A DNA stretch of 64,000 bases from Hyphomicrobiales bacterium (GTDB taxonomy: Bacteria > Pseudomonadota > Alphaproteobacteria > Rhizobiales > Xanthobacteraceae), in NCBI GenBank assembly GCA_016713235.1, contig JADJPN010000002.1:649313-713312 (forward strand), written 5' to 3'. The position numbers and the translations under genes were made by a program. Under the pieces are notes generated by a model that was not told where the DNA came from, did not search any database, and saw only the letters and a program-made list of their open reading frames with translations. This document shows, piece after piece, positions 1 through 9,601 of the stretch; positions within the stretch are counted from its first letter, which is position 1; every line of letters starts with the position of its first letter.

Positions 1-2737
1 CGGTTTCGTCAGCGCCGTTGGTTTTCTTTTTCTTCGGTGCGGCTTTCTTTTTTGCCGCGGCTTTCTTCTTCGGCTTGGCGGCGGTTTCTTCGCCGCTGCC
101 GTTCGTTTCTTTGTTTTCTTCTCTTTTGTTTTCGTCGCTTTCGGCTTCTTTTCCTTAGGCGCTGCTGCGGCCTTGGTTTTCTTGCCGCCTTTGCCCGCAC
201 GCGCGTCGATCAGCGCGACTGCTTCTTCAAGCGTGATCGTCGCCGGATCGGTGGCAGCGGGAATTGTTGCGTTGACCTTGTTGTGCGACACGTAGGGGCC
301 GTATTTGCCTTCGTGTTGCGTCACCGGGCCGCCGAGGGACGGATGTTCGCCAAGTGCACGGCCTTGTGGCTTGCGGCGTCCGCGCCCCGGACCGCGTGCA
401 ATCTTTTCAGCAATGAGCGTGACGGCGCGGTTGAGGCCGACGGTCAGCACTTCGTCGCCATCCGTGAGGCTGGCGTAGGTGTCCTGATGCTTCACGTAAG
501 GACCGAAGCGCCCGTAGCCCGCGACGATCGGTTCGCCGCTCTCGGGATGCTTGCCGACTTCGCGCGGGAGCGAGAGCAAGCTGATCGCGGTATCGAAGTC
601 GAGTTCGTGCGCATCGAAATTCTTCGGAATGCTCGCGCGCTTCGGCTTCGTCATTATGGGCTTTCCGCCCTTTTTCGTTTTCTCGCCGGTGTCTTCTGGC
701 TCGCCGAGCTGAATGTACGGACCGAAGCGCCCCGAGCGCACGGTGATCATCTTCTTGGTCTCGGGATCTTCGCCGAGTTCCTTGGTCGCCGCGAGTTCGC
801 CTTCGCCGGGCGCGGTCAGCGCGCGGGTGAAGCGGCAATCGGGATAATTCGAGCAGCCGATGAAGGCGCCGAACTTGCCGACTTTCAGGCCGAGGCGGCC
901 GGTGCCGCATTGCGGGCAGGCGCGCGGATCGGAGCCATCGGCTTTCGGCGGGAAGTTATGCTCGTTCAGGAGCGCATCGAGGACGTCGATGACTTCCTTG
1001 ATGCGAAGATCTTTCGTCTCGGCAACTGCGCCGGTGAAGCCGGTCCAGAACTCGCGGAGCACCTTCTTCCAGTCGAGTTCGTGGTTTGCGATCTCATCCA
1101 GCTTGCCTTCGAGATCGGCGGTGAAGTCGTATTCGACGTAGCGCGGGAAATAAGACTCCAGGAACGCAACGACAATGCGGCCCTTGTCTTCCGGAATGAT
1201 GCGCTTCTTGTCGAGCCGCGTGTAGCCGCGGTCGCGCAACACCTGCAGGATCGACGCGTAGGTCGAAGGACGGCCGATGCCGAGTTCTTCCATGCGCTTG
1301 ACGAGGGAGGCTTCCGAGAAGCGCGGCGGCGGCTCGGTGAAATGCTGGTCGATCTTGAGTTCGTTCTTCTTGAGCTGCTCGCCCTCGTTGATCGCCGGCA
1401 GGCGGCGCGCATCTTCATCCTCGAAGTCGTCGTCGCGGCTTTCGTTGTAGAGCGTGAGAAAGCCGTCGAACTTCACGACCGTGCCGGTCGCGCGCAAATT
1501 CACGAGCTTGTAGGCGCCGCTTGCGACATTCGCTTCGATCTCGACGACGGTGCGCTCGAGTTCGGCGCTTTCCATCTGGCAGGCGAGGGTGCGCGTCCAG
1601 ATCAATTCGTAGAGTCTGGATTGATCGGCATCCAGCTTGCGCGCCATTTCTTTCGGGTGACGCCGCAGATCGGTCGGACGGATCGCTTCGTGCGCTTCCT
1701 GCGCGTTCTTCGATTTATTTTTGTAGATCCGCGGACTGTCGGGAAGGTAATTCTTGCCGTAGTCCGACGAGATCACGGCGCGCGCTTCTGCAATCGCTTC
1801 CGGCGCGAGATCGATGCCGTCGGTACGCATATAGGTAATGAGACCGGTAGTGTCGCCGTCGATCTCGATACCTTCATAGAGCCGCTGCGCGAGACGCATG
1901 GTGTGCGACGGCGCGAAGCCGAGCTTGCGGCTTGCTTCCTGTTGCAGCGTTGACGTCGTGAACGGCGGGTAGGGGTTGCGCTTCGCGGGCTTGGCTTCGA
2001 TCGACGCTACTTTGAAATTCGCGGCGTTCAGCGCAGCTTCGAAGTCGCGCGCTTCCTTTTCCGAGCCGACATCGAGGCGCGAAATCTTCTTGCCGTCAGC
2101 CGCGACAAGGCGCGCCTCGAAGGCGTCGCCGCGCGGCGTTGCGAGCACCGCCGCAACCGACCAGTATTCCTGCGGCTTGAAGGCTTCGATCTCGCGCTCG
2201 CGGTCGCAAACGAGGCGCAGCGCCACCGACTGCACGCGGCCCGCGGAACGCGCACCGGGCAACTTGCGCCAGAGGACGGGGGAGAGCGTGAACCCGACGA
2301 GGTAATCGAGCGCGCGGCGCGCGAGGTAGGCATCTACCAGCGAGTGATCGATCTCGCGTGGATGCGCCATCGCTTCCTGCACGGCAGCCTTCGTGATCGC
2401 GTTGAAGACGACGCGGTCGACTTTCTGGTCCTTGAGCGCGCTTTTCTTTGAGCACTTCGAGCACGTGCCAGGAAATTGCTTCGCCTTCGCGGTCAGGGTC
2501 GGTAGCGAGGATCAGGCGGTCAGCGCCTTTCACGGCGGCGGCGATTTCGGAGAGGCGCTTCTGCGCCTTGCCGTCCACCTGCCAGATCATCTTGAAATCG
2601 TCGTCGGGGGCGACCGAGCCGTCTTTCGGCGGCAGATCGCGCACATGACCATAGGACGCGAATACCTCGTAATCCGTTCCGAGGTATTTATTGATCGTCT
2701 TCGCCTTGGCGGGCGACTCGACAATGACGACGTTCAT
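1..2737 (-). CDS. topA: DNA topoisomerase I (frameshifted; 3' end outside window)
   Basis: Type IA topoisomerase that relaxes negatively supercoiled DNA. The first residues MNVVIVESPAKAKTI and the acidic triad in ATDPDREGEA mark the Toprim domain. The catalytic tyrosine lies in GLITYMRTDG, read from about 1850. A C-terminal zinc finger (CPQCG...CSNYPDC) is at about 850-930, followed by repeated FGPY modules and a Lys/Ala-rich tail that runs off the window. The frame breaks near 2437, where KEKRA should continue as LKDQKVDRV; restoring a GC dinucleotide repairs it. The tail frame also seems to change near 130-150, but that is uncertain because both frames are open and lysine-rich. It lies last after pyrB-pyrC-plsY-dprA, an order I recall from Bradyrhizobium relatives. 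Gene identity is certain; a sequence error is likelier than gene loss since topA is normally essential. Confidence 0.95.
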
Positions 2738-2946
2738 TCAGCGTCCGAAGGTTTATCGCGAACAGGAAAACACGTCCGCGGCTCCGCGCGGCGGCGGGAA
2801 CATGGTGAGATCAGCCGGCTTAGTCAAATCGCCTCCCTAAAGAGGAGTGATTAAGGCGGCCTCAAGAAATACCCGCTATGCGGGAATATTGATATAACTC
2901 AACCCATAGGTTAGTTTCGTCATACCCGGTCTTTTGCAGGCGGACC

Positions 2947-3120
2947 ATGACGGAAAAGGGTGCAGGAAGCGGTCAAAGCAAGCCCGAAGAGGTTGCGGCC
3001 TATATCGCCGTGCTGACTGCTGAGATGGTGCGCCTGGCCCGCTGGCACAACCTTGCGGCGTTGTCCTACCTCCTGGATCTGGCCCGGATGGAGGCTGTCG
3101 AGCGTTCGGAAGGCGACTGA
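2947..3120 (+). CDS. Small conserved-looking acidic protein, function unknown
   Basis: A 57-residue reading frame between the divergent topA start and the end of dprA. It begins with ATG and ends with TGA. The middle (EEVAAYIAVLTAEMVRLAR, then LAALSYLLDLARMEA) predicts two amphipathic helices and resembles short helical proteins I recall from many Rhizobiales genomes, which often read AAYI-LT-EL-LAR and then YLL-MAR-EA. There is no signal peptide, Cys or His cluster. It sits alone on the plus strand with leftward genes on both sides, so it must have its own promoter. No function can be assigned. The coding call rests on composition and the recalled family pattern. Confidence 0.6.
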   Translation: MTEKGAGSGQSKPEEVAAYIAVLTAEMVRLARWHNLAALSYLLDLARMEAVERSEGD

Positions 3121-3149
3121 CCGGGCGGCAGCAGACGAATCGCCCAAGG

Positions 3150-4268
3150 TCAGATCAGCGAGACGAGCCCACCGCCGTGGCGCTCTATCCGTCCCGCGAG
3201 TTCCAGTTCCAGAAGGGCGACCTGCACGTCCGCAGTCCTGGCTTTCGACTCACGCACAAGGTCGTCGAGCGTTACCGGGGCGCTGCCCAGAAGCATCGCC
3301 ACCCGCTCGCGCAATTCGTCGCCACCCGGACTGGCATCGACAGTGACGATGACCTCCGGCTCGCGCGCGATCACCGGTACGCTGGTCAGCCCCAGCATTG
3401 GCTTCAAGTTCTCGATCACATCGGTGGCCGAGGTGACGAGAGTCGCTCCTTGTTTGATGAGCCGGTTGGTGCCGCCCGCGCGCGGATCGGCAGGCGAGCC
3501 GGGGACGGCGAACACTTCGCGCCCCTGTTCGCCGGCAAGGCGGGCCGTGATGAGCGAACCGGATCGTTCGGCGGCTTCAACGACCACGACTCCGGCGGCC
3601 AGGCCTGAGATCAGGCGATTGCGTCTCGGAAAGTCGCGCGCACGCGGCTCCCAGCGATGCGGCATTTCACTGACAGCCGCGCCGTTCTCGACAAGTGCTT
3701 CGAGGAGCTTCGCGTTTTCAGCCGGGTAAGGTTTCGCGTGCCCGCCCGCGAGTACCGCAATCGTGCCGCTCTGGAGCGAAGCACGATGTGCGGCGGCGTC
3801 TATGCCGCGCGCAAGGCCTGAGACGACGACGAAGCCTGCTTCGCCGAATTCGCGCGCAAGCGAAGCGGCATACCGCGTGCCCGCAACGGAAGCGTTGCGT
3901 GCACCTACCATTGCGATCGAAGGCCGCGCGAAGACCTCGCTATTGCCACGCACGGCCAGCAACGGCGGCGGATCGTCGATCTCGCGCAAAAGTTTCGGAT
4001 AGCCCGTTTCACCGAGCGCGACGTAACGCACCCCGAGGCGGGCTGCCTCCGCCAGCTCGGCTTCCGCTTCTTCGCGCGCCGGGATTTTCACGAGCGTGCG
4101 GCCGCCGCGCCGTGCAAGCTCGGGAAGAAGACGCACGGCAGGACCAGCGCCGCCGAACTGATTGATCAGAATGCGGAAGGTGCGGGGACCCACGTTTTCG
4201 GCGCGGATCAGGCGGAGCCAGTCGATCCGTTGGTCTTCCGTGAGCCGGAAAACGTCGCCGTTTTTCAT
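3150..4268 (-). CDS. dprA: DNA processing protein DprA
   Basis: DprA (Smf) binds incoming single-stranded DNA and loads RecA during natural transformation. The 372-residue product has an N-terminal helical region (RLIRAENVGPRTFRILI), a Rossmann-like core with the family signatures SIAMVGARNAS and VVSGLARGIDAAAH, and a C-terminal winged-helix-like segment (VTLDDLVRESKA...LELAGRIERHGGGLVSLI). Length is usual for the family. It lies downstream of plsY on the same strand and upstream of topA. Presence of dprA alone does not prove competence, as most alphaproteobacteria keep it. Confidence 0.96.
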   Translation of the reverse strand: MKNGDVFRLTEDQRIDWLRLIRAENVGPRTFRILINQFGGAGPAVRLLPELARRGGRTLVKIPAREEAEAELAEAARLGVRYVALGETGYPKLLREIDDPPPLLAVRGNSEVFARPSIAMVGARNASVAGTRYAASLAREFGEAGFVVVSGLARGIDAAAHRASLQSGTIAVLAGGHAKPYPAENAKLLEALVENGAAVSEMPHRWEPRARDFPRRNRLISGLAAGVVVVEAAERSGSLITARLAGEQGREVFAVPGSPADPRAGGTNRLIKQGATLVTSATDVIENLKPMLGLTSVPVIAREPEVIVTVDASPGGDELRERVAMLLGSAPVTLDDLVRESKARTADVQVALLELELAGRIERHGGGLVSLI

Positions 4269-4314
4269 GGGCCGAAACGATCCGCGATTTTACCGCGGAA
4301 GACAATCGCGTCCT

Positions 4315-4938
4315 TCAGGCCTTCTTTTTCGAGCCGATCTTCGATTCATTCCCCGCAAGCAGACGGTGAATGTTCTCGCTGTGCTTCCACCAGACGAGTA
4401 CTGCGATCAGAAGAAATAGCGTTGCGACCGGAGGGTAACCGAGGAAGTACAGAATTACCGGGCTTGCGGCAGTTGCGAGGAGCGCTGCGAGCGATGAGTA
4501 ACGCGAGGCGAAGGCCACCACGAGCCAGACCAGTGCCGCGCCGAGTGCGGCTTTCCATGCAATGCCGAGCAGTACGCCGAGAAATGTCGCGACACCTTTG
4601 CCGCCTTTGAACTTCAGCCATACCGGATACATGTGACCGATGACGGCGCCGACCCCGGCAATCACCGGACCGGTGCCGGTGGTCAGCGGCCATTCGTTGC
4701 TGACGAAGCGCGAAGCGATCAGAACCGCAACCGTGCCTTTGAGCATGTCGCAAAGAAGCGTCGCGGCGGCGAGCGCTTTGTTGCCGGTGCGCAGCACGTT
4801 GGTAGCGCCGATATTGCCCGAGCCGATATTCCGGACGTCGCCGAGTCCTGCATATCTTGTCAGCAGTAAGCCGAACGGGATCGAACCCAGCGCGTAGCCG
4901 AGCAGAAAATCGACGAGAAGGACCGTGGTTGCGCTCAT
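4315..4938 (-). CDS. plsY: Acyl-phosphate:glycerol-3-phosphate acyltransferase PlsY
   Basis: Integral inner-membrane enzyme that acylates glycerol-3-phosphate with acyl-phosphate, the first step of phospholipid synthesis. The 207-residue product has the PlsY signatures GSIPFGLLLTR, the loop RNIGSGNIGATNVLRTGNK and the motif HMYPVWLKFKGGKGVAT, among about five hydrophobic segments. I place the start at the ATG at 4938 (MSATTVLLVDFLLGYA), five bases after the pyrC stop, rather than at a start 36 bases upstream inside pyrC. The tight spacing argues for co-transcription with pyrB and pyrC. Confidence 0.96.
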   Translation of the reverse strand: MSATTVLLVDFLLGYALGSIPFGLLLTRYAGLGDVRNIGSGNIGATNVLRTGNKALAAATLLCDMLKGTVAVLIASRFVSNEWPLTTGTGPVIAGVGAVIGHMYPVWLKFKGGKGVATFLGVLLGIAWKAALGAALVWLVVAFASRYSSLAALLATAASPVILYFLGYPPVATLFLLIAVLVWWKHSENIHRLLAGNESKIGSKKKA

Positions 4939-4942
4939 TGGC

Positions 4943-6250
4943 TCAAACGTATTCGTAGACGGTCCGTCCGGCAACGATGGTGTGTGTGGCGCGGCCGGTG
5001 AGTTTCGCTTCGTCGAAGGCGGTGTTGGTGCAACGCGATTTCAGCAATTCGCGATTCACGACCCAGGGCACATCCGGATCAAACACGACGATATCGGCGG
5101 GCGAGCCGGGGCGGAGCGTGCCGCCCGGAAGTTCGAGCAGTTCGGCCGGACGCGTGGACATCGCGCGGATCAGCGCAGGCAGCGTCATGGAGCCGTCGTG
5201 CACGAGGCGAAGCCCGACTGGCAGCATGGTCTCCAGGCCGATTGCACCGAAAGCGGCTTCTGCGAAGGGCAGGCGCTTCACTTCGACGTCCTGCGGGTCG
5301 TGATCCGACATGATGACATCGATGAGGCCTTCGGCGACCGCGGCGGCGAGTGCCGCGCGATCGGCTTCGACGCGCAGCGGCGGGCGGACCTTCAGGAAGG
5401 TCTTGTAGGAGCCGATGTCGTTCTCGTTCAACGCAAGGTGATTGATGGAGGCCGACGCCGTGACTTTCAGCCCGCGATCTTTCGCGCGCTTCAGCACATC
5501 GAGCGAGTCCGCGCAGGTGATCGAGGCTGCGTGATAGCGTCCGCCCGTGATCTCGGCGAGACGAATGTCACGCTCGAGCATGATGGTCTCGGCAGCTTTG
5601 GGCATGCCGGAGAGGCCGAGCCGCGAAGCGAACTCGCCCGCGTTCATCACGCCGGAGCCGGTGAGGTTCTGCTCTTCGGTGTGATGAACGATCAGCGCGT
5701 CGAAGTCGCGTGCGTAGGTGAGGGCACGCCGGAAGATGTTGGCGTTCATCACGCTTTTCGCGCCTTCGGTGAAGGCGATGGCACCCGCGGCTTTCAAGAG
5801 ACCGATCTCGGTCATCTCGTTGCCTTCGAGACCTTTCGTCAGCGCCGCCATCGGATGGATGTGCACGATCGCGTTGTCGCGGGCGCGGCGCAGCACGAAA
5901 TCGACCGTTGCCGGATCGTCGATCGGCGGGTCGGTCTCGGGCTGGCAGATGATGGTGGTGACGCCGCCGGCAGCAGCGGCGTGGCTTGCGGTTGCTAACG
6001 TCTCGCGATGCTCGGCGCCGGGCTCACCAATGAAGGCACGCATGTCGATCAGGCCGGGTGCCACGACCTGACCGTTCACGTCGATGATCTCGGTGCCTTC
6101 CGGCGCGCCGGAGCTGCGGATGTTCTTGCCGGCTTCCTTGATCACGCCATCCGCGACCAGCACGTCGCCGCGCTGGTCCATGTCGCGCGACGGATCGATC
6201 ACACGGGCGTTCGCGAGCAGGAGCGGGCGTTTTTCGTTGCGGGCGATCAT
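4943..6250 (-). CDS. pyrC: Dihydroorotase homologue, probably non-catalytic partner of PyrB
   Basis: A 435-residue amidohydrolase-fold protein of the dihydroorotase family encoded directly after pyrB. The N-terminal metal motif of active type I dihydroorotases (usually PGLIDxHxH) reads APGLIDMRAF here, so both histidines are missing, while later landmarks such as MSDHDPQ and GLETMLPVGLRL are kept. In Pseudomonas and other bacteria, homologues lacking the HxH motif (PyrC', PyrX) are inactive scaffolds that hold aspartate transcarbamoylase together. I infer the same role here, with the catalytic dihydroorotase elsewhere in the genome. It overlaps the pyrB stop by four bases (ATGA type). Confidence 0.9.
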   Translation of the reverse strand: MIARNEKRPLLLANARVIDPSRDMDQRGDVLVADGVIKEAGKNIRSSGAPEGTEIIDVNGQVVAPGLIDMRAFIGEPGAEHRETLATASHAAAAGGVTTIICQPETDPPIDDPATVDFVLRRARDNAIVHIHPMAALTKGLEGNEMTEIGLLKAAGAIAFTEGAKSVMNANIFRRALTYARDFDALIVHHTEEQNLTGSGVMNAGEFASRLGLSGMPKAAETIMLERDIRLAEITGGRYHAASITCADSLDVLKRAKDRGLKVTASASINHLALNENDIGSYKTFLKVRPPLRVEADRAALAAAVAEGLIDVIMSDHDPQDVEVKRLPFAEAAFGAIGLETMLPVGLRLVHDGSMTLPALIRAMSTRPAELLELPGGTLRPGSPADIVVFDPDVPWVVNRELLKSRCTNTAFDEAKLTGRATHTIVAGRTVYEYV

Positions 6251-7200
6251 GCGTTCGGCAAATTCCGCGCTAACGCTTCGAGCACCGCCATGCGCACTGC
6301 GACCCCCATCTCGACCTGTTCGCGGATCAAGGATTGCGCGCCGTCGGCGACCGAGCTTTCGATCTCGACGCCGCGGTTCATCGGGCCGGGGTGCATGACG
6401 AGGGCGTCGGGTTTTGCGAATTTCAGTTTCGCGGGATCGAGCCCCCAGTAGTGGAAATATTCACGAGACGAAGGGATCAGCGCCCCCCCCATGCGCTCGC
6501 GCTGCAAGCGAAGCATCATGACAATATCGGCGTTGCGCAGACCCTCACGCATATCGTGATGCGCTTCGACGCCCATGCGCTCGATGCCGGCGGGCAGCAG
6601 CGTCGATGGAGCAACCACGCGCACGCGCGCGCCCATCGTGTTCAGCAAAATGATGTTGGAGCGCGCGACGCGCGAATGGGCGATGTCACCGCAGATCGCG
6701 ACGGTGAGGCCGTTCAGCTTTCCCTTGTTGCGGCGGATGGTGAGCGCGTCGAGCAACGCCTGGGTCGGGTGCTCATGCGCGCCGTCGCCGGCGTTGATCA
6801 CCGAGCATTCGACCTTCTGCGAGAGCAGTTCGACTGCGCCCGACGCCGCGTGCCGCACCACGATCATGTCGGGGTGCATGGCGTTGAGGGTCAGTGCGGT
6901 GTCGAGCAGCGTCTCGCCCTTGCGGATCGAGGAGAACGCAATCGACATATTCATCACGTCGGCGCCCAGCCTTTTTCCGGCAAGTTCGAACGAGCTTTGC
7001 GTGCGGGTCGAGGCTTCGAAGAAGAGGTTGATTTGCGTGCGGCCGGACAGGGTCGTGCGCTTTTTCTGGACCTGGCGGTTCAGATCGACGAATTCCTCGG
7101 CGAGATCGAGGAGGCCGGTGATGTCGGAAGGGGAAAGGCCTTCGATGCCCAGCAAATGGCGGTGCGCCAGCGCGAAACTAGAAGGACTGCGAGTTGTCAT
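6247..7200 (-). CDS. pyrB: Aspartate carbamoyltransferase, catalytic subunit
   Basis: Makes N-carbamoyl-aspartate from carbamoyl phosphate and aspartate, the committed step of pyrimidine synthesis. The carbamoyl-phosphate loop ASTRTQSSFELAGKRLGAD, the HPTQALLDALTI segment and DIVMMLRLQRER are all present. I choose the ATG at 7200 (MTTRSPSSFALAHRHLLGIE), giving 317 residues, close to the usual length; an in-frame start at 7239 would add 13 unlikely residues. It leads the leftward pyrB-pyrC-plsY group and is divergent from the acyl-CoA dehydrogenase, with about 90 bases between the starts. Confidence 0.97.
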   Translation of the reverse strand: MTTRSPSSFALAHRHLLGIEGLSPSDITGLLDLAEEFVDLNRQVQKKRTTLSGRTQINLFFEASTRTQSSFELAGKRLGADVMNMSIAFSSIRKGETLLDTALTLNAMHPDMIVVRHAASGAVELLSQKVECSVINAGDGAHEHPTQALLDALTIRRNKGKLNGLTVAICGDIAHSRVARSNIILLNTMGARVRVVAPSTLLPAGIERMGVEAHHDMREGLRNADIVMMLRLQRERMGGALIPSSREYFHYWGLDPAKLKFAKPDALVMHPGPMNRGVEIESSVADGAQSLIREQVEMGVAVRMAVLEALARNLPNA

Positions 7201-7287
7201 TAAAGGCAAGCGCATAGACCCATCGCTCGCGCATCGCAAGCGGCGATTGCCATGTTAGATTAATGGTCCACTGCTGAAAGACGCGCC

Positions 7288-8940
7288 ATGTCCGTAACGT
7301 CACCTTTCGCGACCCACGAAGTCTTCAACCAGTCGCCGCCGATGGGCGATGTGGACCTTTATTCCAGTGATGCGGCGCTTGCGGGAGCGGTCGAGGCGTT
7401 CGGTGCCGGAAAGTCAGCGGTGTCGCTTCGCGGGTTCGGCGCGGCCTTCGGGCGGGTGGAAATGGCGGAGCTAGCGCGGCTCGCCAACGAATACACACCA
7501 AAGCTGCGCACCCACGACCGGCAGGGACACCGGGCGGACGTCGTCGAATTCCATCCGGCCTATCACCGCTTCATGGAGATGAGCATCACGGCGGGCGTGC
7601 ATTCGTCGGTCTGGGCGGCGGATGGATCGCTGGTGCCCGGCGAACATGTCGCGCGCTCCGCGCGGCATTATCTCGCAAGCGAAGTCGAGCAGGGGCACCT
7701 GTGTCCTGTCACGATGACCCACGCAGCGACCGGCGCGCTGGGCGCGGAGCCGTCGCTCGCACGCGAATGGCTGCCGCGCATTCGCTCGCGCGAGTACGAT
7801 CCGCGCTTCATCGCGCCTGGTGAGAAACGCGGCGTCACTTTCGGCATGGGCATGACCGAGAAACAGGGCGGCACGGATGTGCGCCAGAATACGACGCGCG
7901 CGGAGCGCGATGGCGACGCGTATCGCCTGACCGGACACAAGTGGTTTTTCTCCGCGCCAATGTGCGATGCGTTTTTAGTGCTCGCGCAAGCGAAGGGCGG
8001 GCTCACTTGCTTTCTTGTTCCTCGGCACAAGCCGGACGGCACGCCGAACGCGCTCAGCCTGATGCGGCTGAAGGATAAGCTCGGCAACCGCTCGAATGCG
8101 TCGAGCGAAGTCGAATTCGAAGGCGCTTATGCGCAACGCTGTGGGCCGGAAGGCGAAGGCGTGAAGACCATCATCGGCATGGTGCAGCTCACGCGGCTCG
8201 ATTGCGTTACCGGCTCGCTCGGCATCATGCAGGGCGCGCTGCGTCATGCCGTGCATCACACGCGCTATCGCACCGTGTTTCAGAAAAAATTGGCTGACCA
8301 CCCCTTGATGCAGATGGTGCTCGGCGATCTTGCGCTCGAGCGGGAAGGCGCGCTTGCGCTCGCGCTGCGTCTTGCGTCGGCGTTCGACAAATCGCCAAGC
8401 GATCCGGACGAAGCTGCGTTCGCGCGTATCGTGACGCCTGCGGCGAAGATGTGGGTTTGCAAGGCGACACCCGGTTTCGTGTACGAGGCGATGGAGTGCC
8501 TCGGCGGCAACGGCTACGTCGAGGAAGCACCACTGGCGCGTTTCTATCGCGAGAGCCCGCTGAATGCGATCTGGGAAGGTTCGGGCAATGTCATGGCGCT
8601 CGATCTTTTGCGGGGTGCGGCACGCGAACCAGAAGCGATGCAACGCGTGCTTGCGGCGATCGGGAAAGCAACCCGCGATTTGCCGAATGCCTCGCAGGCA
8701 TTGGAAATCGTCAAGACCGGACTGCTCAGTCCCGAGCGCGAAGCGCTTGCACGGCGCACCACGGAGTTGTTAGCGCTGCTTGCCGCGGCGGCTGCGCTCG
8801 CCAAATCGGCGCCGACATCGATCGCGGAAACGTTTGCTGAGCGGAGGCTGGGCGGAATCGCCATCCGCAGCTTCGGGAACCCAATGCCGGGGCAAAGCGT
8901 TGAGCGGTTGATCGATCGTTGTTTCCACCGGGCAGCTTGA
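7288..8940 (+). CDS. aidB: AidB-type acyl-CoA dehydrogenase
   Basis: A flavoprotein of the acyl-CoA dehydrogenase superfamily, 550 residues, which is the AidB length rather than the roughly 390 of classical enzymes. Family marks include GMGMTEKQGGTDVRQNTT (FAD loop), GHKWFFSAPMCDAFLVLAQ, and near the end ECLGGNGYVEE...PLNAIWEGSGNVMALDLLR with the glutamate used as catalytic base in isovaleryl-CoA dehydrogenase-like enzymes. In E. coli AidB belongs to the Ada response to alkylation and binds DNA; the natural substrate is unclear. It is transcribed alone, divergent from pyrB, and no Ada box was recognised. Confidence 0.9.
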   Translation: MSVTSPFATHEVFNQSPPMGDVDLYSSDAALAGAVEAFGAGKSAVSLRGFGAAFGRVEMAELARLANEYTPKLRTHDRQGHRADVVEFHPAYHRFMEMSITAGVHSSVWAADGSLVPGEHVARSARHYLASEVEQGHLCPVTMTHAATGALGAEPSLAREWLPRIRSREYDPRFIAPGEKRGVTFGMGMTEKQGGTDVRQNTTRAERDGDAYRLTGHKWFFSAPMCDAFLVLAQAKGGLTCFLVPRHKPDGTPNALSLMRLKDKLGNRSNASSEVEFEGAYAQRCGPEGEGVKTIIGMVQLTRLDCVTGSLGIMQGALRHAVHHTRYRTVFQKKLADHPLMQMVLGDLALEREGALALALRLASAFDKSPSDPDEAAFARIVTPAAKMWVCKATPGFVYEAMECLGGNGYVEEAPLARFYRESPLNAIWEGSGNVMALDLLRGAAREPEAMQRVLAAIGKATRDLPNASQALEIVKTGLLSPEREALARRTTELLALLAAAAALAKSAPTSIAETFAERRLGGIAIRSFGNPMPGQSVERLIDRCFHRAA

Positions 8941-9027
8941 GCTGTCCCGCCGGAAATCTTGTTCTAATAGCCGTTTCGCGGAGCCTCGATCATCCGCGAA
9001 CGCGGCCAGGATGAGGCCTTGAAATAA

Positions 9028-9543
9028 ATGACCGTTACCCGCTTTGCTCTCACTTCCAGCGCCGCTGTTGTTCTGCTCGCGGGCGCATCGTCGCTGTCGG
9101 CATCGGCCGCTCCGCTTCGCGCCAATTTTGAATCGCTGAAGACCGCGGCTCCCGCCGTGACCGAGACCGTACAGTGGCGCCGCCATCGCAACCGCAACCT
9201 TGCAATTGGGTTGGGCGCTTTCGGCGCAGGCGTTGTCGCAGGTGCGGTGCTTTCGAACCGCGGCTACTATTACGACGAACCCTACGGTTATGGCCCGGCT
9301 TATGGCTACTATCAGCAGCCCTATGGCTATTACCGGCAGCCGTATGGCTACCACTACGCGCAGCCGAACGGTAATCAGCCTGGTAGCTGGGACGATCTGG
9401 CGGATTTCGCGGCAAATAATAACGAGAACGTGACCGGGGTTTACCCGGATACCCCGGTCATCTCTTTGCGGCATAAGGGATTTTATATATTGTCCCCGTC
9501 ACAGGACTGCCGCAGTCCATTCAGGTTTGGTTCATGCCGGTGA
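9028..9543 (+). CDS. Secreted Gly/Tyr-rich repeat protein (tail uncertain)
   Basis: A 171-residue frame with a signal peptide ending near SASAAP, a basic stretch WRRHRNRN, a hydrophobic glycine-rich helix (AIGLGAFGAGVVAGAVL) and then tyrosine/glycine repeats of the type QPYGYY. Proteins of this pattern are common, unstudied envelope proteins in Rhizobiales. It is followed by a paralogue-like gene at 9602. The last ~35 codons contain a strong 9-bp hairpin (9432-9459) that looks like a transcription terminator, so the true stop may lie near 9431 and the predicted tail may come from a frame error. No function can be given. Confidence 0.65.
   Translation: MTVTRFALTSSAAVVLLAGASSLSASAAPLRANFESLKTAAPAVTETVQWRRHRNRNLAIGLGAFGAGVVAGAVLSNRGYYYDEPYGYGPAYGYYQQPYGYYRQPYGYHYAQPNGNQPGSWDDLADFAANNNENVTGVYPDTPVISLRHKGFYILSPSQDCRSPFRFGSCR
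9432..9467 (+). terminator. Hairpin, probable intrinsic terminator
   Basis: GACCGGGGT pairs perfectly with ACCCCGGTC across a 10-base loop and is followed by ATCTCTTT. It falls inside the predicted C-terminal part of the Gly/Tyr-rich reading frame that starts at 9028, which is why that frame's tail is doubted. Confidence 0.55.
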
Positions 9544-9601
9544 GGCGAAATTCTACCCCAAGCGCGCAAGTTACGCGTGTCATTAGCGAGGCTTACAGAC
9601 C

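Noticed and set aside
37..1953. 638-residue plus-strand reading frame
   Set aside because: It is the antisense shadow of topA; the minus strand reads as real topoisomerase with Tyr and zinc motifs.
4925..5998. 357-residue plus-strand reading frame
   Set aside because: Shadow of the dihydroorotase homologue; no recognisable protein pattern.
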